From assembly GCF_003258355.1 (NCBI RefSeq), contig NZ_QKPO01000014.1, positions 62,001-126,000 on the forward strand: a stretch of DNA of 64,000 bases. The letters are read 5' to 3'. Each line of letters starts with the position of its first letter. The stretch's first letter is position 1. The translations under genes and the position numbers were made by a program. The notes below the pieces were generated by a model that worked only from the letters and a program-made list of their open reading frames with translations, was not told where the DNA came from and searched no databases. The stretch is from Confluentibacter sediminis. Lineage in GTDB: Bacteria > Bacteroidota > Bacteroidia > Flavobacteriales > Flavobacteriaceae. This document shows, piece after piece, positions 9,263 through 18,813 of the stretch.

Positions 9263-11515
9263 TTATCTTCCTCCTGGAGGGCAATTTGCCTTTAAATAAT
9301 TAGTATATAAAGCCCTTAAATGTTCCGTAGTACCTTCGCCTTCATAAATACTATGGGTACGATTTGGATACGCCATAAACTGAAACTGTTTGTTGTATTT
9401 TACCAACTCGTTAATTAACATTTCGGCATTTTGGTAATGTACGTTGTCATCGCCTGTGCCGTGAATATATAATAAATTACCTTCCAAACCTTTAGCATAG
9501 GTTATTGGAGAACCTTTAACAAAATCTTCCCTATTTTCTTGTGGCAAGCCCATATAACGTTCTTGATAAATATTATCATAGGTTAATTGATTGGCTACAG
9601 CGGCAATAGCGATACCTGTTTTATAAATTTCCGGATACCTAAACATTAAATTTAAAGTTGTAGAACCTCCACCACTCCAACCCCAAACGGCTATTCTTTC
9701 TGGATCGACAAAATCCCATTTTAAAATTTCTTTGGCCGCCATAGCTTGGTCATGAATGTTAATTTGCCCTATGTTTCTATAAATAGATTTACGCCATTCG
9801 CGTCCTTTTGGTGCAGGCGTTCCTCTACTGTCTAAAGAGATGTAGATATAGCCATCTTCTGCCATATCACCTTTGTAAAGTCGATTGCTCCCTATATCAT
9901 AATTATCTTTCACAGTCGCGCTAGCTGGCTCGGTATATACATAAAATACTACTGGATATTTTTTAGCTGGATCAAAATCTGTTGGCTTTACCATCCATCC
10001 GTCCATTTCAACACCATCAGCAGTGGTTACTTTTATAAATTCTTCTTTAGGTGCTTCTTCTAATTTAGCGATATTGGTTTCAATACTAGCTTCTATATTA
10101 ACTGGTTTTTGATCTTTAAATGATATTAATTCACTTGCAGGTCTTGTATAATGATTTGAAAACGAATGAATAGCATAGGCTCCCGTAGGCGACACATCAT
10201 AACTATGAGTTCCTTTTAAAGATTTTGGGCTCACCAATTCTAATTTACCTTTACCATTAAGCTTGGTTTTATAAAGATAGCTCTGCGTCGCATTATCTGG
10301 TGATGCCATAAAATATACATTCCCATTCTTGATATCAATATATTCCAAATCGATAAAATCATAGTCTCCTTGAGTGATTAGGTTTTCCTTTTTCCCTTCT
10401 AAAGACACATTATATAAATGTCTCCACCCATCTTTCTCTGAAGCCCATAAAATATTTTTACCATTGTTGTACCAAATAAAGTTATTTGTAAAGTCAATAG
10501 TATAAGGGTTTCCTGCTTGGTAAATATCTACCCAAGCCTTATCAGACTCTTCATAGACAACTTTTGAATCGCCAGTTTTAGAATCGGACATAAAAAGTTT
10601 ATTCTCATTTTGCTTTCTATTCAATTGCTGAATCAATAATTTCTCAGTTGAGGGCACAAATTCCATGCGAACAATATAATGTTGGCGTGGATCGCCTGGA
10701 ATATCTATCCACTTTGTTTTAGCATCGTCAATAGATACGACGCCTACCCTACAAGAGGATGGTGTTTCACCAACTTTAGGATATTCAATGGGAATAGGTT
10801 TTGAATAAATAGAATCTGTATTATTAATCATGTAAAACTTCTTAATATCACTCGCATCAATCTGCCAATAGGCAATGGATTTACTGTCTGGACTCCATCG
10901 AAATCCATCTCTACATGCAAATTCTTCTTCATAAGCCCAGTCAAACGTTCCATCAATTAAGGTCGTAGAACCATCTGTTGTCAATGCTTTTATCTTTGAA
11001 GTACTTAAATCTTCAACATAAACATTATTACCACTTACATAAGCCACAGATTTTCCGTCAGGAGATATTTTAGCAAACATAAGCGAGGATTCTGGCAGGA
11101 TTTTACCAATTTGTTGCAACTTCCCTGTTTCAAAATTCAAAATCCAATAATCCCCTTTCGTGTTAATTCGCCATACCCGTTTGGTATTGGTAAGTAATAA
11201 CACTTTTTTTTCGTCATCTGAGATATTAAAATAACTTACTGCAAGTGGTTTTTCACTTCCTTCGGGAGTTAATTGTTCTTTCGATATTAAAACTTTAGAG
11301 TCATTTGATGGTAAAGAGTAAAGAACAATATTATTATTTTCTATACGGTAATACGAATTGCCATCATTAGACCATTTAAATCCACCTTGCGAAAATGCCT
11401 GAAGGGATATTAAAACAAAAAAGAGAAGAGTAAAAAAGATGTTTAGCTTCAACTTAATATTAGAAGCTATTTTAAATAAACACATATCAATATATTTTAA
11501 TTGTAAAAAATTCAA
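9263..11515 (-). CDS. Secreted dipeptidyl peptidase IV (S9 family serine peptidase)
   Basis: Prolyl dipeptidyl peptidase that removes X-Pro or X-Ala dipeptides from peptide N-termini in the periplasm. A hydrophobic signal peptide (FFTLLFFVLISLQAFSQ) is followed by an eight-bladed beta-propeller; the DPP IV substrate-anchoring Glu pair is visible in FDWAYEEEF. The C-terminal alpha/beta hydrolase domain has the nucleophile in GWSGGG (about Ser614), the acid in HGTGDDNVH and the histidine in NRTHSIYEG. The serine motif is GWSGGG rather than the common GWSYGG. The long form is 750 residues; a start 10 codons downstream (ATG at 11485) would give a more usual signal peptide. It is a single gene between terminators. 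Confidence 0.92.
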   Translation of the reverse strand: MNFLQLKYIDMCLFKIASNIKLKLNIFFTLLFFVLISLQAFSQGGFKWSNDGNSYYRIENNNIVLYSLPSNDSKVLISKEQLTPEGSEKPLAVSYFNISDDEKKVLLLTNTKRVWRINTKGDYWILNFETGKLQQIGKILPESSLMFAKISPDGKSVAYVSGNNVYVEDLSTSKIKALTTDGSTTLIDGTFDWAYEEEFACRDGFRWSPDSKSIAYWQIDASDIKKFYMINNTDSIYSKPIPIEYPKVGETPSSCRVGVVSIDDAKTKWIDIPGDPRQHYIVRMEFVPSTEKLLIQQLNRKQNENKLFMSDSKTGDSKVVYEESDKAWVDIYQAGNPYTIDFTNNFIWYNNGKNILWASEKDGWRHLYNVSLEGKKENLITQGDYDFIDLEYIDIKNGNVYFMASPDNATQSYLYKTKLNGKGKLELVSPKSLKGTHSYDVSPTGAYAIHSFSNHYTRPASELISFKDQKPVNIEASIETNIAKLEEAPKEEFIKVTTADGVEMDGWMVKPTDFDPAKKYPVVFYVYTEPASATVKDNYDIGSNRLYKGDMAEDGYIYISLDSRGTPAPKGREWRKSIYRNIGQINIHDQAMAAKEILKWDFVDPERIAVWGWSGGGSTTLNLMFRYPEIYKTGIAIAAVANQLTYDNIYQERYMGLPQENREDFVKGSPITYAKGLEGNLLYIHGTGDDNVHYQNAEMLINELVKYNKQFQFMAYPNRTHSIYEGEGTTEHLRALYTNYLKANCPPGGR

Positions 11516-11660
11516 TCTTTCATTGTGAAAGCGCTCGAATTTAATATTTTATTTCTACTTCAAGGTTATTTTAATTAGGCTTTAACAATAATATATTACA
11601 GGTATTATTTAAACCAACAACATAGATACATATAAGGGCCTTCAATTATTTTTATTTAAA

Positions 11661-11831
11661 TCAGAACCTTAAATTCTTGATTATTTCATCTATTCGTATG
11701 GGTTTTTCTTGTTCTGGTATTCTTTCAGAAAATTCTTTTTCAACTATCTCTTAAATTGTTAAGTCTATATCTTTATACAAACAATATCCGATAATAGTAA
11801 TAGTATGGAATAAGTGCTTTGTCATCACCAT
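11661..11831 (-). pseudogene. Short relic of an unrecognised coding sequence
   Basis: The 366-base gap between the DPP IV and hydrolase genes has no intact gene. On the minus strand a frame starting with ATG at 11831 runs 26 codons to a TAA at 11753-11751, then stays open for 29 more codons of strongly protein-like sequence (EIVEKEFSERIPEQEKP.., IDEIIKNLRF) to a TGA at 11663-11661. A neighbouring frame just upstream reads IIESRHGDDKALIPYYYYY. This fits the C-terminal remnant of a gene with a nonsense codon and a frameshift. The rest of the gap shows nothing I can name. I do not recognise the family. Confidence 0.35.
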
Positions 11832-11881
11832 GTCTACTTTCAATGATTTTTCACAAAATCATTAATAAAACCAAAACATTA

Positions 11882-12784
11882 TCATTTCTTTTCAGCTTCA
11901 TTCAAAAAGAAATCACCCATCTTTTTAAAAGTGTCTTCATTGAATGTAACGGGACCATGTTGCCCTTCTGGTACAGAAATAAATTCAGCCAATAATCCCT
12001 TGTCTTTTAATGCATCAGAGAAAAATACGCTTTGGCAATGTGATACTACATTATCAGCTTCCCCATGAATTACCAAAAACCGAGGGTCATTGCTGTCAAT
12101 AAATGTCATAGGACTAATGAGTGCCAACATATCTAAATTGTCTGCGGGATTCCCTTTAATTAAAGCAGCTTCAGGAGATTTGTCATCTTTGGTGGTTGCA
12201 CAGTTTTCCATACGTGTAAAATCGATGGGGCCAAACCAATCAACCACAGCATCCACTTTACTGCTTACATGGGTGTAGTCTCCTAAATTGCCTTCGATAT
12301 CAACTGTTTTATCTCCAACTGTAAATGTTTTAACCCCATTGGTGGTTCCTGCTAACGATGCCAAATGACCACCTGAAGAAAATCCGGTGATACCAATAAA
12401 AGACGCATCGATATGATATTTATCAGCATGGGCTCTTACATAACGAATGGCAGCCTTCACGTCATTAATTTGAGCAGGATACATAGCATCTCCACTCGAT
12501 CTGTGATTAATCGAAATAACTGCAAAACCGCTATCAAGCAACGGTTTCCCCAAGGCTTGAAAGCCGGCTTGTTTCATATTATTAGCATACCATGCACTAC
12601 CATAAATAACAATAATCGCTTTGTATGTAGGCTTCTCCATATTAGGCAAGTGAATATCAAGCTTATGGTAGACATTATCATCATGGGCATAATTTAAATC
12701 GAGCCATTCTTTACCGGCATTTTGTCCAAAACTGTTCATAAAAGAACAAGTAGAAATAAGGATTGTTAAAATAGATTTTTTCAT
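11882..12784 (-). CDS. Secreted alpha/beta hydrolase (esterase/lipase-like)
   Basis: A 300-residue exported hydrolase with signal peptide MKKSILTILISTCSFMNSFG. The fold is that of the hormone-sensitive-lipase/acetyl-esterase group: an oxyanion segment VIYGSAWYANN, the nucleophile elbow GFSSGGHLAS (about Ser136), the acid in VIHGEADNVV and the histidine in EGQHGP near the C-terminus. Substrate is not evident; carboxylesters such as acetylated sugars or small esters are possible. The gene stands alone between a relic on one side and the terminator of the copper operon on the other. Confidence 0.85.
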   Translation of the reverse strand: MKKSILTILISTCSFMNSFGQNAGKEWLDLNYAHDDNVYHKLDIHLPNMEKPTYKAIIVIYGSAWYANNMKQAGFQALGKPLLDSGFAVISINHRSSGDAMYPAQINDVKAAIRYVRAHADKYHIDASFIGITGFSSGGHLASLAGTTNGVKTFTVGDKTVDIEGNLGDYTHVSSKVDAVVDWFGPIDFTRMENCATTKDDKSPEAALIKGNPADNLDMLALISPMTFIDSNDPRFLVIHGEADNVVSHCQSVFFSDALKDKGLLAEFISVPEGQHGPVTFNEDTFKKMGDFFLNEAEKK

Positions 12785-12838
12785 GGTTTTAGGTTTGTTG
12801 GATTTTTACTGGAAACGAAGTTAATCAATTTTGTTCAT

Positions 12839-12869
12839 AAAAAAAGCCCAAACTGGTTAGTTTGGACTT
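12839..12869 (-). terminator. Terminator of the copper operon
   Basis: On the minus strand, 11-bp stem with one mismatch (12844-12854 with 12859-12869, core CCAAACT/AGTTTGG), GGTT-size loop, then a run of seven T. It lies 9 bases after the HMA-protein stop. Confidence 0.85.
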
Positions 12870-12878
12870 TTAAGATTA

Positions 12879-13232
12879 TTAGTCCTTATGGGCATCAACG
12901 ACCGATGCATCCCTATAACGACAACATTCACTTATACTATTATAAACCTCATCTTTCGCTTTTAGGTTCTTTGTATCATGCCCCACAGCAACAATATTCT
13001 TTTCAATGTCTTTTAAATTGGTTTTGCTGTCATCATAAATCAATTTTAATTCATGTGTTTGCACATTCCAAATAGCGCTTTTTACGCCTTTCGTTTTTAT
13101 TCCAGCTTTCTCTATCCTGGCTTTGCACATTAAACATACACCATCAACTTCTATGGAAGCTTTTGCATTCTTGTTTTGTGCGTATGTTGCGACTCCTATT
13201 AGCATGACTGCTATTAATATTAGTTTTTTCAT
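12879..13232 (-). CDS. Secreted heavy-metal-associated (HMA) domain protein
   Basis: A 117-residue protein with signal peptide (MKKLILIAVMLIGVATYAQ) followed by one HMA ferredoxin-like domain. The metal-binding CxxC is seen in GVCLMCKARIEKAG, and the HMA pattern continues with GVKSAIWNVQTHELKLIYDDSKTN split over two strands. Two further cysteines (ISECCRYRD) lie near the C-terminus and might extend the site. It probably binds Cu(I) in the periplasm. It is the last gene of the HYC_CC_PP-copA-TonB receptor run, 106 bases after the receptor. Confidence 0.85.
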   Translation of the reverse strand: MKKLILIAVMLIGVATYAQNKNAKASIEVDGVCLMCKARIEKAGIKTKGVKSAIWNVQTHELKLIYDDSKTNLKDIEKNIVAVGHDTKNLKAKDEVYNSISECCRYRDASVVDAHKD

Positions 13233-13300
13233 TTTTTCTATTTTTCATTTTTATCCTCCTCATAAGAGAGAGAATCTGTTTATAATTAAGTTTTTTATTC

Positions 13301-13330
13301 ATTCAGATTCCTGCCTTTGCAAAAAAGGCA
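13301..13330. repeat. Half-copy of the dispersed ATTCCTG hairpin repeat
   Basis: The bases 13304-13320 start like the ATTCCTG hairpin seen at 7497 (CAGATTCCTGCC..) but the second arm is replaced; the present dyad is TGCCTTT (13312-13318) with AAAGGCA (13324-13330). It lies 8 bases after the receptor stop and could weakly attenuate transcription into the HMA gene. The relationship to the other copies is tentative. Confidence 0.3.
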
Positions 13331-13338
13331 AAAGGGCA

Positions 13339-15588
13339 TTATTCTATTCTAAATCGTAATCCAGCATAATACATACTTCCAAAAACAGGACCATATACAA
13401 AAGTGGTATCAAAATTCACTCCAAAAGGATCATCTGCTGCTAAAATAGGATTTTGTTGCCTTACATTGGTCATGTTTTCTCCTCCAATGTACACTTCAAA
13501 TGAACTAGAAAACACTTTTGTTATTTGTGCGTTTAAAGTCGATACTGTGGGTGTACGTTCTGGTAACTGATACTGAATTGGGTTTGTTGATGTTGATGAA
13601 AACCTTTGATTCCCCATCCAATTAAAAGTAGCATCAAACTTCCATTGAGAACCATTGTCTTGCAAATGAGTTTCATAAGATGCATTGGCAAACAAACGAT
13701 GTTTTGGTGTTAATGGTTTTTCTAATTTACCTGAATGATATTGCGTTTGTACATCATAAAACTTATAAGCGGCCCTTACATCGAAATGCTCAAACATATT
13801 ATAATTAAATTCTAGTTGAAAACTATTCGCATAGCTTTTTCCACCTAAATTATAAAAATTGACTTCTTGTGGATTTTCAAAATCTACTACCACTTGATGG
13901 GTGAAATCGGTTTTATAATAATCTAATGTGACATCGGCTTTTCTGTTGAATAGATTAAATCCCTGTAAAAAAGAGAGGCCGTAATTCCAAGCAATTTCAG
14001 GATCTAATCCATAAATCTTTCCTGTAGTATTTAAAATATTAAGGGTTCTTGAACTTGCAAAAATATTCTGGTTTTCTGCAAAAATATTAGCACTACGCTT
14101 ACCTCTTCCAAACGATGCACGCAACGCTGATTTTTCCCAAGGTGTATATCTAGCATGCACACGAGGTGTAATAAATGTCCCTAATAAATTATGATAATCT
14201 ATTCGAACACCTGCTGTCATATTAAATTTATCAACGTCATCATAATTGTATTCAAAAAAACCACCAACAGAATTCTCAGTTCTTTTATAATTTGAAGCTA
14301 AGTTTTGAGCATCTAGATACTCATCATAATGGTCGTATGTATAACTAACTCCTGTTTTTATTTTGTGTCTAGAATCACTAATTATAGAATTGTAAATAGC
14401 ATTAACATACAAACTATTTTGAGTGATATTGTATTGTTTTAAACCAAAATAAGACTCTTGTTCATGACTGCTATATGCAGTTTGAACACCAACACTTTGC
14501 CAAGGAATTTCTGGATTAACATAACCAAATTTCGCCGATACCTCATAACGTTTGGTATCAATTTCACTACCCCAAGCATTGGTTGTTAATTTATCGGTTT
14601 TAGGGTCGAAATTTAATTGTCCCGTTTGTTTTTCATCATTTAAGAATTTCAAATTTATAAAACTTACAAAACCTTTTTCCGCATTGGTATATTGCCAACG
14701 GTTCATAAGATTAATTTGATTGAATTTTGGCATATCCAAAAACCCATCATTATTCACATCATGTTCTGCATTATGAGTGTTTCCGTGAATATATAAACCT
14801 GTATACCACTTATCACTCACTTTGGTATTTACATGCGTATTCAACTCTAAACGCTCACTAGATGCTCCATAAAGGTTTACAAATAATTTATCATCAGTAA
14901 AAGGTTTTACTAGTTCGGCATTTATTTGTCCCGCAATACTTTCGTAACCATTCACCACACTTCCAGCACCTTTGGTAATTTGAATACTTTCTACCCAGGT
15001 ACCCGGAATAAAACTCAATCCAAATGCTTGCGAAGCCCCTCTTACGGTTGGAATATTTTCGGTAGCTATCAAAATATAGGGACTTGTGAGTCCTAACATT
15101 TTTATTTGTTTTGTACCTGTTACCGCATCAGCAAAATTCACATCGATAGATGGATTGGTTTCAAAACTTTCAGACAGGTTACAACAGGCCGCCTTTAACA
15201 ATTCATCGCTACTTACGGTAAAGGTATTGGCTGCTTGCAAAAAAGATTTTGTTGTAGCTTGCTTTCTAGACCTTATGGTAATTTCGTCCAAATTATCGGT
15301 TGGTCGCAACCAATGATGTACCATTTTAGGCTCAGTAATGGTTAAAGTATCTGTTTTAAAACCCACATAACTAATAATGAGTTTTGTGTATTCTTTTTTA
15401 TAATCCAAAGAAAACATCCCGTCAATATTTGTTACTGTACCAATAGTGGTGTTGAGCCAATATACATTAGCTCCAGCCAGTCCTATATGCTCATTTTTTT
15501 TATTTGCTTCCATAATCATCCCAGTAATTTTTTCTTGGGAAGACATTAAAAAAGGAAGTATTAATAGTATATATAGCAATTTGTTCAT
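13339..15588 (-). CDS. TonB-dependent outer-membrane receptor of the copper operon
   Basis: A 749-residue outer-membrane transporter. The order is signal peptide (residues 1-17), a carboxypeptidase-regulatory-like domain (GLAGANVYWLNTTIGTVTN..), a plug domain with ITKGAGSVVNGYESIAGQIN, and a 22-strand barrel that ends in an aromatic-containing strand (YYAGLRFRIE). The plug has an unusual Cys-Cys pair (LKAACCNLSES) in place of the usual residues. The stop-to-start distance from copA is 1 base, so the two are translationally linked. Its job is probably passage of copper or a copper complex across the outer membrane; this is inferred from context, not from substrate residues. Confidence 0.88.
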   Translation of the reverse strand: MNKLLYILLILPFLMSSQEKITGMIMEANKKNEHIGLAGANVYWLNTTIGTVTNIDGMFSLDYKKEYTKLIISYVGFKTDTLTITEPKMVHHWLRPTDNLDEITIRSRKQATTKSFLQAANTFTVSSDELLKAACCNLSESFETNPSIDVNFADAVTGTKQIKMLGLTSPYILIATENIPTVRGASQAFGLSFIPGTWVESIQITKGAGSVVNGYESIAGQINAELVKPFTDDKLFVNLYGASSERLELNTHVNTKVSDKWYTGLYIHGNTHNAEHDVNNDGFLDMPKFNQINLMNRWQYTNAEKGFVSFINLKFLNDEKQTGQLNFDPKTDKLTTNAWGSEIDTKRYEVSAKFGYVNPEIPWQSVGVQTAYSSHEQESYFGLKQYNITQNSLYVNAIYNSIISDSRHKIKTGVSYTYDHYDEYLDAQNLASNYKRTENSVGGFFEYNYDDVDKFNMTAGVRIDYHNLLGTFITPRVHARYTPWEKSALRASFGRGKRSANIFAENQNIFASSRTLNILNTTGKIYGLDPEIAWNYGLSFLQGFNLFNRKADVTLDYYKTDFTHQVVVDFENPQEVNFYNLGGKSYANSFQLEFNYNMFEHFDVRAAYKFYDVQTQYHSGKLEKPLTPKHRLFANASYETHLQDNGSQWKFDATFNWMGNQRFSSTSTNPIQYQLPERTPTVSTLNAQITKVFSSSFEVYIGGENMTNVRQQNPILAADDPFGVNFDTTFVYGPVFGSMYYAGLRFRIE

Positions 15589-15589
15589 G

Positions 15590-18097
15590 TCAATCGATAT
15601 TAGTATGTCTTAATCGTAACGCATTGGCTATAACAGACACCGAACTAAAACTCATGGCTGTCGCCGCTATCATTGGTGACAGCAAAATACCAAAGAATGG
15701 AAATAATATTCCAGCTGCAATGGGTACCCCAATACTATTATAAAAAAGGGCGAAAAATAAATTCTGTTTGATATTCCTCATGACTTTTTCACTCAAATTA
15801 TGAGCTTTTACAATGTCATTTAAATCCCCTTTTATTAGCGTTATTGTGGCACTTTCTATAGCCACATCAGTTCCTGTTCCCATGGCAATTCCCACATCAC
15901 TTTTTGCCAAAGCGGGTGCATCATTAATACCATCACCAGCCATGGCAACTCTTTTCCCTTCATTTTGCAATCGTTCTACTTCGTTTAATTTATCTTCTGG
16001 AAGCATATTCGACTTAAAACCTGTGAGATTTAAAGTGTCTGAAACGGCTTTGGCCGTATCATGATTGTCGCCTGTAAGCATGATAACATCAATACCTTTT
16101 GATTGTAATTGAGAAATGGCGTCTTTACTAGTCGCTTTAATTTTATCACTAATTACTACGTAACCAATCGTAACAGCATCAACGGAAAGCAATGAAACTG
16201 TTTTGCCTTTTCTTTGATATTTTTTCATATCATCTAAAAATTCATCTGGAATAACTGAATGTACACTCTGCATTAATTTTTCGTTTCCCAATGCTATGTA
16301 CTTACCATCAATTTTAGCTGTAACCCCTTTCCCTGTCTCAGAATTAAAGTCGGTCACTTTTAATAGTTTGATTTGTTTTTCTTTACCATACTTTACAACT
16401 GCTTCTCCTAAAGGATGCTCACTCATTTGATTGATTGAAACCATAAACTGCAACACATCACTTTCACTATATTTTGCAGATTGGTGGCCAATCTTTTCTA
16501 TGGATGGTTTACCTTCGGTTATAGTTCCTGTTTTGTCAACAATCAATACATCAATCTTATTAAGCTTCTCTAAAGCCTCCGCATTTTTAATTAGAATACC
16601 AGATTTTGCACCTTTACCTACCCCTACCATAACAGACATGGGGGTTGCCAATCCTAACGCACAAGGGCAGGCAATGATTAACACCGCAATAGCATTTACA
16701 AGAGCATAAACGTATGACGGTTCTGGACCAAAGAATTTCCAAACAATAAATGTGATTATGGAGATAATCACGACTATGGGCACAAAATATCCTGAAATTT
16801 TATCTGCCAATTTTTGAATAGGAGCTTTACTTCTACTGGCCTTATTGACCATGGTTACAATTTGGGACAGAAGTGTATCTTCACCAACCTTTTCGGCTTT
16901 CATTAAAAATGATTGGTTGCCATTAATAGTTCCCGCACTTACCTTGTCGTCTATTGCTTTTGAAACAGGTATAGGCTCTCCTGTAATCATAGATTCATCT
17001 ACAGAGCTTTCCCCTTGTGTCAATATACCATCCACCGGGATTCTATCCCCTGGCTTCACTCGCAACGTATCACCAATTTTAATTTTATCTATTGACACTA
17101 CTTGCTCTTCTCCATCAACAACTTTTACGGCTTTATTTGGTGCTAATTTGAGCAGTTCCTTTACAGCAGAATTTGTTTTGCTATGTGCTTTGGCCTCTAA
17201 CAACTGCCCTAACAATACCAATGTTAAAATGACTGTTGCAGCTTCAAAATACACATGAACGGTACCTGTCTCTGTTTTAAATTGATCCGGAAAGAGGTTA
17301 GGAAAAAACATACCAAAGACACTGAACAACCAAGCGACTCCAGAACCAATACCCACAAGCGTGAACATGTTTAAATTCCAAGTTACCATGGATTTATAGG
17401 CACGTTCAAAAAACATCCAAGTTGCATAAAAAACAACTGGAATGGACAATGCAAACTGTACCCAATTCCAATCCTTTAAATCCAAAACGTGATATAGAGG
17501 ATTGTTTGGAATCATTTCGGACATGGCTATTAAAAAAACAGGAAGCGTAAAAGCTACTGAAATCCAGAACTTTTTAAGAAGTTTTTTATAGGTTTTAACT
17601 TCAGCAGAATCTTTAGCTTCAACTGGGATCAAATCCATACCACATTTTGGACACGAACCCGGCTCATCCTGCTTGATTTCAGGATGCATGGGACATGTAT
17701 ATTCTGTATTCGAACTTTGATTTGTATTAGCTTCTTCAACTAAGTCCATCCCACAAACAGGGCAATCTCCAGGCTTATCGTATGTTTTCTCACCTTCGCA
17801 ATGCATGGGGCAATAGAAAACACCGTTACCATTTCTTGTACTTTTTTTGCTATCTTTTTTATGAAGAGGTTCCTGAGGCCCCTCTCCTGGAAGACCGATA
17901 TTGTAATGTCCCCCCATTTCCTTTAAAGCATCTTGGAATTTTCCAATAGGAATATGAGCTTCCATTTCTATAATGGCTTCAGCATTTTCTAAATTTACTG
18001 TTGCGTGTATAACACCGTTTACTTCATTTAATTTTCTTTCAACAGAGGTTCTGCAACCATTACAGGTCATCCCTGTAACTGTATATGTATGTTTCAT
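15590..18097 (-). CDS. copA: Copper-translocating P1B-type ATPase
   Basis: Inner-membrane ATPase, 835 residues, that pumps Cu(I) out of the cytoplasm. An N-terminal HMA domain (GMTCNGCR) is followed by two heavy-metal-binding YHS-like modules (YCPMHCEGEKTYD..CPVCGMDL and YTCPMHPEI..CPKCGMDL). The transmembrane metal site is the CPC motif in IACPCALGLATP. The phosphorylation site is DKTGTITEG, the P1B signature His-Pro is in SEHPLGEAV, and the hinge is GDGINDAPALA. It follows the HYC_CC_PP gene by 79 bases. Multiple His/Met/Cys modules at the N-terminus suggest copper or silver as substrate. Confidence 0.96.
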   Translation of the reverse strand: MKHTYTVTGMTCNGCRTSVERKLNEVNGVIHATVNLENAEAIIEMEAHIPIGKFQDALKEMGGHYNIGLPGEGPQEPLHKKDSKKSTRNGNGVFYCPMHCEGEKTYDKPGDCPVCGMDLVEEANTNQSSNTEYTCPMHPEIKQDEPGSCPKCGMDLIPVEAKDSAEVKTYKKLLKKFWISVAFTLPVFLIAMSEMIPNNPLYHVLDLKDWNWVQFALSIPVVFYATWMFFERAYKSMVTWNLNMFTLVGIGSGVAWLFSVFGMFFPNLFPDQFKTETGTVHVYFEAATVILTLVLLGQLLEAKAHSKTNSAVKELLKLAPNKAVKVVDGEEQVVSIDKIKIGDTLRVKPGDRIPVDGILTQGESSVDESMITGEPIPVSKAIDDKVSAGTINGNQSFLMKAEKVGEDTLLSQIVTMVNKASRSKAPIQKLADKISGYFVPIVVIISIITFIVWKFFGPEPSYVYALVNAIAVLIIACPCALGLATPMSVMVGVGKGAKSGILIKNAEALEKLNKIDVLIVDKTGTITEGKPSIEKIGHQSAKYSESDVLQFMVSINQMSEHPLGEAVVKYGKEKQIKLLKVTDFNSETGKGVTAKIDGKYIALGNEKLMQSVHSVIPDEFLDDMKKYQRKGKTVSLLSVDAVTIGYVVISDKIKATSKDAISQLQSKGIDVIMLTGDNHDTAKAVSDTLNLTGFKSNMLPEDKLNEVERLQNEGKRVAMAGDGINDAPALAKSDVGIAMGTGTDVAIESATITLIKGDLNDIVKAHNLSEKVMRNIKQNLFFALFYNSIGVPIAAGILFPFFGILLSPMIAATAMSFSSVSVIANALRLRHTNID

Positions 18098-18176
18098 GAT
18101 TTTAATTTGAAAAATTATTAATTTAAGAAACCCACAAATTATAGGGGCTTCTTTATTCCATTAAATTAATAAAAAA

Positions 18177-18590
18177 TCAAATGATAAAAACTTGATCCAA
18201 AACCTGAATGTCGGCGACCAAATTGGGAGGAGAATAATTTTTATGGGGAATAACTTGTTCTGGTAAACCTTCAAAAAGATTTCCGAAGGAATAAACAAAA
18301 GAGGTAAAGAATAGTTGCTGATGAAATTTTAAATTCTCAAAAGATACAATCTTTAATTTATCTTGGCCTTTAATAAGCTCCACTTCGTTTTTACAACAAT
18401 GCTTAGTCTCTTTTTCAGCGGTTTGCGATTTATACATATCCATAGCACAACCTTTAACTTTAGCAAAAACAGCGGTATCAACTAATGAATTTCCGCAATA
18501 ATGTTTTTCTATAGTAAAGGACATGGTAGACACTAAAACCAAAAGTGCCAGGGTAAACGAGAACGCTTTATATAATATATCTTTAATCAC
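18177..18590 (-). CDS. HYC_CC_PP family protein, first gene of the copper operon
   Basis: A 137-residue exported or membrane-anchored protein named after its conserved motifs, all of which are visible: HYCGN after the hydrophobic N-terminal segment, the pair HCC in ETKHCCKNE, and SPP near the C-terminus. It is found next to copper genes in Bacteroidota; a metal-binding role is likely, but I know of no proven function. The frame is open to a TTG at 18605, but that overlaps the -7 promoter element (TATCTTTG at 18602-18595), so the GTG at 18590-18588 is the better start. It would then begin only 4 bases after the -7 element. Confidence 0.8.
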   Translation of the reverse strand: MIKDILYKAFSFTLALLVLVSTMSFTIEKHYCGNSLVDTAVFAKVKGCAMDMYKSQTAEKETKHCCKNEVELIKGQDKLKIVSFENLKFHQQLFFTSFVYSFGNLFEGLPEQVIPHKNYSPPNLVADIQVLDQVFII

Positions 18591-18594
18591 GTTG

Positions 18595-18602
18595 CAAAGA
18601 TA
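18595..18602 (-). promoter_or_regulatory. -7 element of the copper operon promoter
   Basis: Minus strand TATCTTTG, a full match to TAnnTTTG, preceded by a T-run. Its last base is separated by 4 bases from the proposed GTG start of the HYC_CC_PP gene, which rules out the upstream TTG as start and predicts an almost leaderless mRNA. Confidence 0.65.
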
Positions 18603-18787
18603 CAAAAAAGTGAAGTTTAAATGAATTTTTATACTTTGATTAACATCTTTACGGTTTCAATTTTAATAATAAATGCTAGTAATAAAAGCCATAATAAAGA
18701 TTGGTTGAATTAAAAACATATAATAATCTTCTCGTATTGGGTTCATAACAAATTAGAACCTCATTAAAATAATTAAAGCTTTTTAAA

Positions 18788-18795
18788 TACTTTTG
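18788..18795 (+). promoter_or_regulatory. -7 element of the free-methionine-sulfoxide reductase gene
   Basis: TACTTTTG, a full match to TAnnTTTG. It overlaps the upstream TTG of the open frame (18793), so translation must begin downstream, at the ATG pair 18814/18817, 18 bases after the element. Confidence 0.6.
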
Positions 18796-18813
18796 CCAAA
18801 AACTTTTGACGAC

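Noticed and set aside
16431-17258. Open frames of about 90-140 codons on the plus strand inside copA
   Set aside because: Antisense shadows of a clear P-type ATPase; no recognisable motif.
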